In this document: positions 31,901 to 41,328 of the stretch, piece after piece
Numbering within the stretch: position 1 is the first letter of the stretch
Layout: each line of letters opens with the position of its first letter
From: Oncomelania hupensis
Taxonomy: Eukaryota > Mollusca > Gastropoda > Littorinimorpha > Pomatiopsidae
Assembly: GCA_036898135.1 (NCBI GenBank)
Contig: CM072516.1
Coordinates: 62,661,122 to 62,725,121 of the forward strand
Length of the DNA: 64,000 bases
Reading direction: 5' to 3'
The notes under the pieces: model-generated
Told to the model about the DNA's origin: nothing
Databases searched by the model: none
The model's input: only the letters and a program-made list of their open reading frames with translations
Position numbers and translations under genes: made by a program

Positions 31901-32597
31901 AAAATTATAAAGTAATAGTACTCGATAAATCGTGTTTCAGAACTCAAATTAACGAAATGGGGGGATGTGGGGGGAGGAAGGCGGTGGGGTGTAGAATAGA
32001 GGGGAGAAGGAAGTGAGAGGAGTGCGTGGGAGGGTGTGGGTAGCTGGACTGCATTTCAACTCATCGGTAGTGTTTCGGTCACAGACTTTATAATGAACCT
32101 TATATGCGCGTTTTCCATCTGAGTTAGACGCGGCTACATTTAAGTTATGCACACTTATACAACCACAACAAATACATATTCAGCACTCAAACATGTGGCG
32201 TACATGCAGGGATATCGCTTTTATAAGACGAAAAAGTAATTTATACCACTGAACACACCTCATATGTCTTGGTGGGAGGAATCAGTGTGTGATGAGATGC
32301 ATGAAAAACGGGTGGGATGGGGAGGTTTGAGGGGAAAGGATGGGGAAGTGGTGTGGTACTTGATCGTGTGGAGCGACTGGCTCCTGCTATACAATCAATA
32401 TTTCTTTCCTCAGGTAAAATTTTAAGACTCAGGTTCCTAAGGTACTCGAGATTTCTAAAGGTGAAATTACATTTTACACAATCCAAGAAAGAATTAGTGT
32501 TTAATTACAACAAGCCCGCGGTATGTTGTGACAAGATTGCCGGCTCTAGCGTCGTTGCATTTGTTTTCCCTTGTCAATCGATGCTCATGTTGACTTA
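31901..32597. other. Nothing recognised
   Basis: G-rich purine sequence near 31957-32040 and mixed DNA after it. Confidence 0.4.
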
Positions 32598-32930
32598 AAG
32601 CGATTGCTGATTGATTGGGAACAATTTTATACCGTGATTATTTAAAACGACAGTCATGAATTGTTAAATTAATTAATAGAATACGACATAAGCGGATAAT
32701 GAACCATCCAGACTGGTTTGCGTCATGTTTGTACCTAAAACGATTGTTGATTGATTGAAAACCTCTTGAAAGTGATGGTTGACTGATTGGAAATCACTTG
32801 TAATCTTAATTAAAATGATATTCGTTTGATTGGAAAGAATATACTCATTTTACTGTACTAGCCAAGTAGTTGTTTGATTGGAAATGTCGTACAACCTAAA
32901 CTGTTGTTATTTGGGAAATTGTTGATAGTA
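32598..32930. repeat. Six spaced copies of a GTTGnTTGATTGGAAA-type motif
   Basis: Variants occur at about 32600, 32740, 32773, 32820, 32868 and 32905, each with an ATTGG (inverted CCAAT) or ATTTGGG core. The spacing is irregular. It could be a worn minisatellite or a cluster of CCAAT-type sites. Confidence 0.4.
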
Positions 32931-34318
32931 TCGCTAAAAATGACTTACGCTGATAATCCAACCAATTTAACTTTTAAAAAAAGCCAATGACATGAAAAGT
33001 AAAACATTACAAACAAACGAACTTTCGTAATTGACATCATTCTCATAACTTTAGTAACTTAACTGACATGACATCTAATAAAAAATACAAATGCTAAATA
33101 AATCGTGCTGAAAATTCAGCAGACAATTCAATATGAAACCAGGTTTTACTGAAAAGCATAAGTTATGTCTTTTACTATTTTATGATAAAACACCCACCAA
33201 AAGACACACTCACATACCCCTACCCTCTCATCCCTCTTTACACACACCCACCCTCACCACGACCACCACCACCACCAAACTAAATCAAAAGGTCACAGAG
33301 AACACAAATCACTTTAAAGCCGCAACCAGCAACAGGAAGGGAAACAGCTTGTTAGTCTATATATAGCTAATGTCAGCGTGTAGACCCCTGGGGTCTTGTT
33401 CTCGATGAAACAAAAGATACCGAAAGAAGAAGAAATAACATCATAATCAGTTTAAGTCTGCGTATCAATTATTCAGGACCGGAGAAAACGTTAAAGCGTG
33501 TGCAAATGGCAAGTTCTCAAGACGACAAAAGATGCTCAGCAGAATGTCTACAAGTGAAAGGCAGGGCAGTGGGTAGGCAGGCCAGAGAATAGTCTGCAAA
33601 AGGGACTTAGAGAGAGAAGAGAGGAGAGAGAATGCTCAAGATGTACACGCACGCGTTTGTTAGACCACTCTTAGGACCGAAATACACAACTCAACGATCG
33701 GATGAAGAGAGACGAGGCACAGGCTCTTCAACAATGACGGTTCCTCGCAGCCTACAAATAGGCAAGTAGCCATTATGTATTATTCACGCAGCAATCTTCA
33801 ACAGTCTCTAAGCTGCTGACCATCTGGCGGTCATCCCAGTTGAAAGATCTTCATCGCCCGATCGCTGATTCGCACATATTTTAGAGCAACAGAGCACGGA
33901 CGTCAAGTCATCAAACTTTATCAATCACCAATCACTGGAAAGTCGCTTGTCCTACTGCACTGTGGTCCTATAAAATGTTGACTAGTAGAACGAAACAACT
34001 GCAGGCCGACAATCACTGAAATATTTGGAAGCATTTGCTAGAGGTGTGAAAAACTAACAGGACTAAAGTTTAAGGAGAAAGACGCGACAGGATCTCCTTT
34101 CTCTTCACAGCCATATTTACGGAGACGGTGCCCATCACCTCTTCCTCGCTGCTATCCCCTAGGCTTCAAAGCATACACTAGATCAGTGGTTTCTAAACTT
34201 AATGTTGATGCATGCAGTTGCGCATGCTAGGGGAGAAAGAACCATGATGTCTTTGGACCAACGACATATCTTGTTTTGTCTGGCGCTAGAAACGTGTGGA
34301 CAAAGACAAGTTGACGTG

Positions 34319-34356
<38 letters not shown>

Positions 34357-35395
34357 CAGACAGACAGACAGGCAGACAGACAGAGAGAGACGGAGACAGA
34401 CAGAGAGAGAGACGGAGACAGACAGAGAAACAGACAGACAGACATAAATAATAAAAGAGACGACAACACAGTATTGATGACTAGATCGCAATAGAAAAAC
34501 GTACAAGGAATTTCGGGCTTGAAAGCTAGGAGTGATGAGCAGGGGAAGGAAAACACGAAAGGGATATAAACTATAAATTTCAAAAGTGATCAATGCCAGA
34601 GATGCCATAAAATAGTACTTAGCATGAAGACGGCCACCTGTGAAATCCTTAGAACAAAACTAATACATGTAGTCACAACTCTGCTCTGTACATATTGTGG
34701 ACAAACCCAATGACAACTCTGCTGAGGTTTTGCTGAGTTATGCAAGAAGTACCGCGACGTCTGATACTATGTTCACGCGACATTTTACGCCCGTATAAAT
34801 TTTCGCACAGTAAGGTACGGACCTAACAACCAACAATATTTTTAAACCTCTTAATCGTGGTACAAATAGCAAGAATGCGTGCGTGTTGCCGTTGTCTTTT
34901 TCGTTCGCTCGTTCGGGTTAAGCGAAACCTCTCGCCCATTTTTGTTTTGGGGGGTGGGGTACACTGAACATTAGCGACAACACTATGAATGACAGAACAA
35001 AAAGACAAGACTACACACACTGCGGTTGGTCCAGGCTGACTTGAACTGCTTGTCCTCAAACCACACAAAACTACGCACAAGGCACGTCCAAGTCATCAAA
35101 AGTCACTTTTATCTCTCGCTTCCAAAGATCTAAGCTCACTCAGTATCAAAACACTCAAAAGTGCCGCTTGAAATTATAGTTTTTCATACAGAGTATAAAA
35201 CAGCGCTTGCCTCACGTTTCTCCGTTCGAGCGGTGCTTCAGCTTCCTCGGTTACACCCGCTGTGGAAATGCTGTGCTGGAAACCAGAAAGCTCCGCTGTC
35301 ATTAATGTTGTGGCGCTTGAGTTTGTGTTTTCGGGAAGAGAAAGCGAAACTACACGTGTATTTGGAGAGTCAAATCAAAGATGCCATGTTTACAA
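32931..35395. other. Unassigned DNA with (GA)n/(GACA)n arrays
   Basis: GA repeats at 34321-34352 pass into GACA/GAGA mixtures up to 34443. CCACCA units lie at 33256-33280. No supported gene is seen. Confidence 0.5.
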
Positions 35396-35432
35396 TACAA
35401 TACAAGGTTATTGCTTTAGGTCCAGCGATGCC
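35396..35432 (-). mobile_element. Very short family B tail fragment
   Basis: TACAATACAAGGTTATTGCT then TTAGGTCCAGCGATGCC matches the tail end of family B (TGATTATTGCTTTAGGTCCAGC). It may be a heavily 5'-truncated insertion. Confidence 0.45.
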
Positions 35433-35607
35433 ATGTTTTACGAGAATATGTTTGCCATCAAAGCAGCATTCTGCGCCGCTGTCGTTTCGTTGTCATTCTG
35501 CGCATAATAAACACGCATAACGACGGTTCCAAGTGCCGTTTTGCTGATTCTTAGCTTTAGCGTAGCTTTTAGCACCTGTACATGAGCAGTGTTGCAGTTT
35601 CTTGATC

Positions 35608-36045
35608 ATTTAGCTCAGTGGTGTAGGCCGTGTACTGTAATGTCAGCCGATAACATTGCAGTCGGCACAGGCAGTGGTTCAAACGCCGGTAACAGCCTGG
35701 AGGGGGGCAAAAAAAACCCACCTGAGACACCGCGCTACTACTCCTTCGGATGAGAGTGAGGTCTAGTCTATGCACGCACTCATTCCATCACATGGGCTTT
35801 AAAGATCATGACGCTCATGTCCTAGACGGGTGAGTGCCGGCTACACGAATACACCCAGCATGCACTAGGTCCTTTCTCCCCATCCCCGGTCACCCAGGAT
35901 TATTCTCAGTCGTCTGGGCGTCGGACTATGCGCCCAAAGGCTGCAAGTGGGCGCCTCAGGCTGCTTGAGTTAAATACTGTATAGGCCAGCGCCTTGAGCA
36001 GCTCTTGAGCTGGAAAAGCGCTATTTAAAAGTGATTAAATAATAA
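35608..36045 (+). mobile_element. SINE family A, most complete copy
   Basis: The tRNA-like head has an A box (TTTAGCTCAGTGGTGTAGGC) and a B box (GGTTCAAAC, about 35677). The body contains ACTCCTTCGGATGAGAG, GGGCTTTAAAGATCATGACG and GGTGAGTGCCGGCTACACG. The tail, GCGCCTTGAGCAGCTCTTGA then GAAAAGCGCTATTTAAA, ends in an A/T-rich run. At about 430 bp it is long for a SINE. The tail resembles CR1/L2-like LINE 3' ends. Confidence 0.85.
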
Positions 36046-36833
36046 AATAATAATAACTATATCGTTTCAAATGTCGCTCCTCCGCTGCCTCGCTTGCCGT
36101 TTCATTAACACAATGAACACACACACACACACACCTTTACCTGTAGCATTTTAGCACTGTCAATTTTGCAATCTTTTTTTTTATACTCAGCGGAGTAATG
36201 GTAAATTGAGAGGTATCCAGTCAGGTCTCTCGATACTCCGCATTCGATGAACACCTGGGCGGAAAATCGTCTAAAGCTATTTTCAATAGGATAAGAAGAA
36301 AAATCCACAACGCCCTACCTGTACCTGTCTTCTCAGCTCTTCTCCCGGACAAAGCGAAGTGACGGGAGAGGCTCTATCGGACTCTTTTAGTCGTTTTCAC
36401 ATAAAGAACTAATCGGAGGTATTTACACGTTAAAGTTCCCTTCAAACTGTTATTGTAGACTACTGTTGTTATCATATTCTTCCCCCCTACTATGACTTTT
36501 GCCACCAAATGAATTCCTTGTTGCGACTTTCTCTTCCCATTATTAAAAGCACCATAACTTCTGGTAAACTACTATTTAATTATCATTTCATTTCCTTTTC
36601 TCTCTGCTCTTCGTTGTTAAGCTCCCTCGTCGACAGATAGAAGAATATAAGTAAGCTTATAGTTCCTCGATCTCTGATGTCCAGAATGAAACACATCCCT
36701 CCTCCCCCCCCTTCCCCTTCCCTCACCTCCTCTTCAACCCTTGAGATTGTATACTGAAATGAGAACGTAATGTTGTGAAATAGCCTGGGGTGGGGGTGAT
36801 GCGGGAATGTGGGGCGCGAAATAAAGTACTACA
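36046..36833. other. Nothing recognised
   Basis: Mixed DNA with a short CA array at 36118-36134. Confidence 0.4.
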
Positions 36834-36847
36834 GTTAGAACACAGTT

Positions 36848-37995
36848 TACATTACATTACATGATTATTGCTTTAGGTCCAGCGGACTCTTCCGGGCCAA
36901 ATCAGGACCGGACAACCCCTGATCCGCATAAAAGATCTGCTGAAACAACCCTAGTGGTAAAACTGAAAGCTCTCCATCCGCAAGTCACTTTACAATAAAG
37001 ACATCCCACGCAGGAGACGCTGAGGCTGTACTCTAATTTATCAAACCCCCGTTTACAAAAACAAAATAGAATACAAACATCATTATAAAATATCAACAAA
37101 ACACATACATATAAAATGCCTACATTGCTAAATAATAACATCATAGGAAGCCATAGTGACCACCTGGCAGAAAGCATTCAATATTCCCAAGCTGATCCAA
37201 CAGACCTCATACACAAAATATAAGGAGTCTTGTCCCGAAAGAGTTTTCAAGAAAAAAGGTAGGTGACTGGTCTAGCAAAGAAGAAGATAGTATAGCAGAT
37301 TGATAGAACAGAGCAGGAATGAGAAAGAGCAAATGAGAAAGACAGCGACACTGGGAATTTAAAGCACTAAATTTCTAGTTCAGTTCAGTGGGTAGATTAC
37401 CGTCCCCGGACACAGTGCGTATAGGGGACTTGGATGAAGTAGTGCCGATGAATTAAAAAGTCATTTCTGCTGTAGGAAGTTTCATGAAGAGGGAGCGCAG
37501 ATTGCCGCTGCAACGTCCAGAGGGAATATACGATGAGTCTGAAGATGTCTGAAGAGGTAGCAGTATGTGAGGTCTGGGCAAGCAGCAGAGGCAAGGCCGG
37601 AAGGGGTAGCAAGGGGGGGGGGGGGGGGCAGGTCACAGCCATGTGGGAGGAAGAGGAGGAGATGCATGGAGGTCAGGAGCACAACTATGGCCGTATAAGG
37701 GAATTACTAGCAGGGTCAACAAGAAGAATATGGTTTTTATATTTAAAGGAGATCCGTCAGGCTATGGTGGAGTGGGACGGAACCTCTCTACACTAGGACC
37801 ATTAAGGTTGATACTAATAATAGCTTCTCGGGGAAGCTGTGGAAGCGGTATGGAGTTAACATTATAAGTTGAGGTAAGCGTCAGTCAGAGAATATAAAAA
37901 TCCTATCAGGACCAAAATTAAAAGTTAAAAGACTGGGTAAATTTCCAGAAAGTGGGGATACTATTTATACTGAAACCCCCGGCACCCCAACGGGG
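36848..37995 (-). mobile_element. Retroposon family B, full-length copy 3, with an insertion
   Basis: The copy is flanked by the 14-bp duplication GTTAGAACACAGTT (36834-36847 and 37996-38009). The plus-strand left end is TACATTACATTACATGATTA. On the minus strand this is a 3' tail of ATGTA-type repeats following CTGGACCTAAAGCAATAATC. Without the 562-bp insertion and its duplicated 8 bp the element is about 578 bp. The C-rich 5' end (minus strand) is at 37980-37995. Confidence 0.78.
37376..37937. mobile_element. 562-bp insertion inside B copy 3 (8-bp TSD)
   Basis: TAAATTTC is present on both sides (37368-37375 and 37938-37945), where other B copies have it once. The insert begins TAGTTCAGTTCAGTGGGTAG and ends AAAAGTTAAAAGACTGGG. 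No convincing terminal inverted repeat is seen. It contains GTCCCCGGACACAGTGCG then TATAGGGGAC, shared in reverse with the 46-bp insert at 9425. Eight-base duplications suit hAT-like integration, but the class is unknown. A short glycine-rich open frame (37533-37796) looks fortuitous. Confidence 0.6.
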
Positions 37996-38144
37996 GTTAG
38001 AACACAGTTACGAAACGGGCAAGGAAAACGTACGACAGCTGCACCGAGCGCATTGCATATAGCTCAGAGTCTCAGCAAAGCAGTGTACTCCACTGAGCTA
38101 TCCCTCAAACAAGATATGCATAAGAGAAAAAACCAGTTATTGAA

Positions 38145-39374
38145 TCCTATCCTATCCTATCCTGTCCCGTAACCCGAAGGTCGTAGGGGCACCACAGATG
38201 ATCGTTTAACCAGCATACTCCATCTTTCTCTGTCCTCAGCAGCCCTGATGGCTTCGCTCAGTGTCAAACCAGTCCATTCTCGAATGTTGTCCTCCCACCT
38301 CTTTTTCGGTCTCCCTCTTCTTCTACCTCCTTGCACTGTGCCTTGCAGAATAGTCTTTGCAAGGCCTGATGATCTGGTGACGTGGCCATACCACCGAAGT
38401 TTCCGTTTCTTCACCACTGTTAGCAGGTCATCGTGTTGTCCAATGGCTTGTGTGATGGTCTGTCGGACTTCGTCGTTGGTGATGTGTTGGGTATAGGAAA
38501 TGCCCAGAAGTCTTCTGTAGCACCTCATCTCCATGCTTTGTATTCTTCGTTGGAGATCTGCTGTGAGGGTCCATGCTTCGCAAGCATATAGGAAGATGGA
38601 GATGACAAGGGAGCGCAGCAGTCTTACTTTGGAATGTAGACTGATGGTCCTGTATTTCCAAATGGGCTTCAACCTTGTCAGGGCAGCAGTTGTTTGTGCG
38701 ATCCTGGAGAGGACTTCCTGTCGGGACCCATTGTCTGATACAATGGCTCCTAAATATTTGAAGCTATGCACTGTGTCGAGGGATTGGCCTTGGACTTTGA
38801 TGTCCGTATTGATGCCATTGGTGTTGTTGGTCATCATTTTGGTCTTCTCTGCACTTATTTCCATTCCATAGGCTTTGGAGGTGGTGTCAAGCCTCTGTAC
38901 CAGCTGTTCAAGTTCTTGTTCCTCTCCAGCCAATCCATCAATGTCATCTGCAAAACGAAGATTGGAGATTGCTCTACCCCCTATGCTGACTGTGCCTTCA
39001 TGGTCTGCAAGAGCATCCGACATGATGCGCTCTAGGAAGATGTTGAAGAGTGTTGGAGAGAGTAGGCATCCTTGACGCACACCGATTGTTGTTCTGAACC
39101 AATTCCCGATGGCTCTGTTGTGGAGGACTGCACTGGTAGCCTTGTCATACAGGCTTTTGATGACTTCAATAATTTTAGGGCTGATGTTGTACACTTTCAT
39201 TGTTGCCCATAGAGCTGCATGCCAGACTCGGTCAAACGCCTTCTTGAAGTCTATGAACACATGATATAGATGTTGTTGGTGCTGTAGGTATTTCTCACAG
39301 ATTATTCTGAGGTTGAAAATCTGCTCAGTGGTACTTCGCCCTGCCCTGAAGAACAAGCAGGATTCAGGGCAGGG
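38145..39374 (-). mobile_element. 5'-truncated RTE-like LINE, copy 1 (1230 bp)
   Basis: The copy is flanked by the 11-bp duplication CAGTTATTGAA (38134-38144 and 39375-39385). On the minus strand it starts inside the reverse transcriptase and ends in (GGATA)n, a short tandem tail typical of RTE-type LINEs. Related copies lie at 45297-46221 and 50133-50708. Confidence 0.92.
38157..39356 (-). CDS. RTE-like reverse transcriptase, N-terminally truncated, frame intact
   Basis: This is the reverse transcriptase and C-terminal part of a LINE polyprotein. The frame has 399 codons from the first ATG; the true start lies in the missing 5' part. Motifs in order are FRAGRSTTEQ (3-12), FIDFKKAFDRVW (34-45), IGVRQGCLLSPTLFN (91-105), the catalytic RFADDIDGL (134-142), VHSFKYLGAIV, LYACEAWTL and a C-terminal RGRPKKRWEDNIREWTGL. 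The absence of stops over 1.2 kb suggests a recent insertion. Without the endonuclease and a promoter it cannot be autonomous. RTE is the best clade guess from the C-terminal WYGHV...KRWEDNI pattern. Confidence 0.9.
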   Translation of the reverse strand: MFFRAGRSTTEQIFNLRIICEKYLQHQQHLYHVFIDFKKAFDRVWHAALWATMKVYNISPKIIEVIKSLYDKATSAVLHNRAIGNWFRTTIGVRQGCLLSPTLFNIFLERIMSDALADHEGTVSIGGRAISNLRFADDIDGLAGEEQELEQLVQRLDTTSKAYGMEISAEKTKMMTNNTNGINTDIKVQGQSLDTVHSFKYLGAIVSDNGSRQEVLSRIAQTTAALTRLKPIWKYRTISLHSKVRLLRSLVISIFLYACEAWTLTADLQRRIQSMEMRCYRRLLGISYTQHITNDEVRQTITQAIGQHDDLLTVVKKRKLRWYGHVTRSSGLAKTILQGTVQGGRRRGRPKKRWEDNIREWTGLTLSEAIRAAEDRERWSMLVKRSSVVPLRPSGYGTG

Positions 39375-39385
39375 CAGTTATTGAA

Positions 39386-39820
39386 AACAACATATAAAGG
39401 CGGAAATTTTAGAGAGGTATCGTTCACAACTTGACGAGTACTTCAGTACGGGTACAAAAATAATGCATCCTTATTCTTTATACTTTGGTTCACTCACCCG
39501 TGTCTCTGCAGCAGCACGTTTAAATTTAAAAAAAAAAGAAGAAGAATAGAAAAGGAGAAAAAAGAAACTGCCATTCTGCGGAAAGGGCAGGCGACAAGCT
39601 CAATCAAACGCGTAAATGTCCATAAGAGAAGACCAGTTGTCCTGGGCATTTGACAGTGCATTTGACGCTGCAACTTGGCGTCTAAGGAGGCATGCGGGAG
39701 TTCCTGATTTCGAGTAGCGCCTTGAGTGCGCTAAATAATTAAAGTCCCTTTTATGTGCGGTCGAAATTTATGCGGCATAGAACAGTACAAGATAAAAGGG
39801 ATTTTTGTTTTGAAACAGTC
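39386..39820. other. Unassigned DNA
   Basis: AAAG-rich sequence near 39528-39566 and a retroposon-tail-like GTAGCGCCTTGAGTGCGC (39713-39730), perhaps a SINE remnant. Confidence 0.45.
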
Positions 39821-39824
39821 GGGA

Positions 39825-40390
39825 ATCAGAACAAACAAAATTTCCGTTGAACGGCATATCTCAAGAACCACAACGGACTTTGATCAAACTGTATAGGGGC
39901 ATTACCCAGATTATTGGCCTGCCTCAGGTGCCATCATATTTGCAGTACCACAAAGGTCAAGGTCACTGGAGTCACTTTGTTGCTAAACATGTTTTCTTCA
40001 ATATCTCAATAACAACCAAAGCGATCTTGTTGATGTTTTGGTATTCAGGTACTTCAAATTATATGCCATCCTTCAGTATCTGTCCGGTTGTCGGCCAGTC
40101 GGTCAGTTGGTCGATCCGACGGTCCAAATCCCCCCCCTCTCCCCTCCCCTCCCCCTCTTTTTTAACATTTGTTATCAAAACCACTTTTGGCCTTATTTAA
40201 AGAATAACTGAACAGAAAGTCATCATTTTTACTTTGCGGATACTTTAAACTACTGCTAAGCATGTTACATCATTCGTATTTGTACTTTCTCAAATATCAA
40301 AGGTTACTGTGCTTCACTGCTTTCTAAACTCGTTTGGCGCTATATTTAAAAACTCTGACTTAGCCCATTTGGATACCATTTTGCTTGCAG
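39825..40390 (+). repeat. Interspersed repeat family A, copy 3
   Basis: Matches 6560-7030 through ATATCTCAAGAACCAC, TCACTTTGTTGCTAAACATG, GGTACTTCAAATTATATG and GTCGGCCAGTCGGTCAGTTG. A C-rich run interrupts at 40130-40155. This copy shows the uninterrupted site for the foldback insertion in copy 2. Confidence 0.72.
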
Positions 40391-40625
40391 CTAGTTTGCA
40401 TCGCGCCTATTATTCCATATATATTCCTTTTGTTTCCTTAGGATAAAGACGAGCCACCACACCGCCAAAAACGAACCCTTTTAAACATGCTTATTTTACG
40501 GCTGCCTGTGTCTGGAAATACATCTAAATGGCTTGCCATCTTGTTTTAAGTTGTTAAGCTTTGTTTCTTTTGCTCGTTGATTCGTACTGGCGAAATGAAA
40601 CATCGTTTTATCAGCTTATCTGTAA

Positions 40626-40628
<3 letters not shown>

Positions 40629-40697
<69 letters not shown>

Positions 40698-40719
40698 GTT
40701 GTTGTTGTTGTTGTTGTTG

Positions 40720-40802
<83 letters not shown>

Positions 40803-40803
40803 T
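40629..40803. repeat. (TTA)n-(TTG)n-(TTA)n microsatellite
   Basis: Trinucleotide array of about 175 bp with a central GTT block (40697-40723). Confidence 0.97.
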
Positions 40804-41035
40804 TATTGTTTAATATTCCAATGATGAAGACATTAAATGTTGAAGAACTAAAACTGTAATACAATGTAGGCTTACATTCAAAGAGGAAATTACCCCCAAG
40901 TAAACACTTCGTTTACAAAACCCACAAACAGCAGGCGACTAGAAAAAAAGGGCATACATGTATAATCTAAAACGCTTCACTGGTTTGTTATTGTAGATCA
41001 AAGCCATAACAGAAAAAAGATAATTGATTGAACAT

Positions 41036-41260
41036 TGAGGTTTAACGTCTACACCCACCATTGGCGATACGGCAGACGGAGATAAACATCCAAGGGAACA
41101 AGGGAAAAGGACTTGAATCAACACTGAACCACCAGAGCCGTCATACTACTAAAATGGACAGTGAAAATGGCCACTTCTTATATCGCCCACCACGGGATTC
41201 GAACCTGGGTCATCGGTGTGCCAGGCAAATGCTCTACCACTTGAGCTACGGCGGTGGGCA
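41036..41260 (-). mobile_element. tRNA-derived SINE family C, copy 2
   Basis: On the minus strand the head CCCACCGCCGTAGCTCAAGT then GGTAGAGC (A box) and GGTTCGAATCC (B box) leads into AAGTGGCCATTTTCACTGTC. The copy ends in the tail GTAGACGTTAAACCTCAATG. It is better preserved in the head than 16839-17066. The cloverleaf is imperfect in the anticodon region, so it is a SINE and not a working tRNA gene. Confidence 0.85.
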
Positions 41261-41267
41261 TCTTAAG

Positions 41268-41328
41268 AAGAAGAAGAGGAAGAGGAAGAAGAAGAAGAAG
41301 AAGAAGAAGAAGAAGAAGAAGAAGAAGA
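41268..41328. repeat. (AAG)n microsatellite
   Basis: AAG units with a few GGA interruptions at the left end, adjacent to the SINE head. Confidence 0.95.

Noticed and set aside
41192..41260. Functional tRNA gene in the SINE C head
   Set aside because: A and B boxes are good but the anticodon arm does not pair well, and the same head occurs in another SINE copy with the same body and tail.
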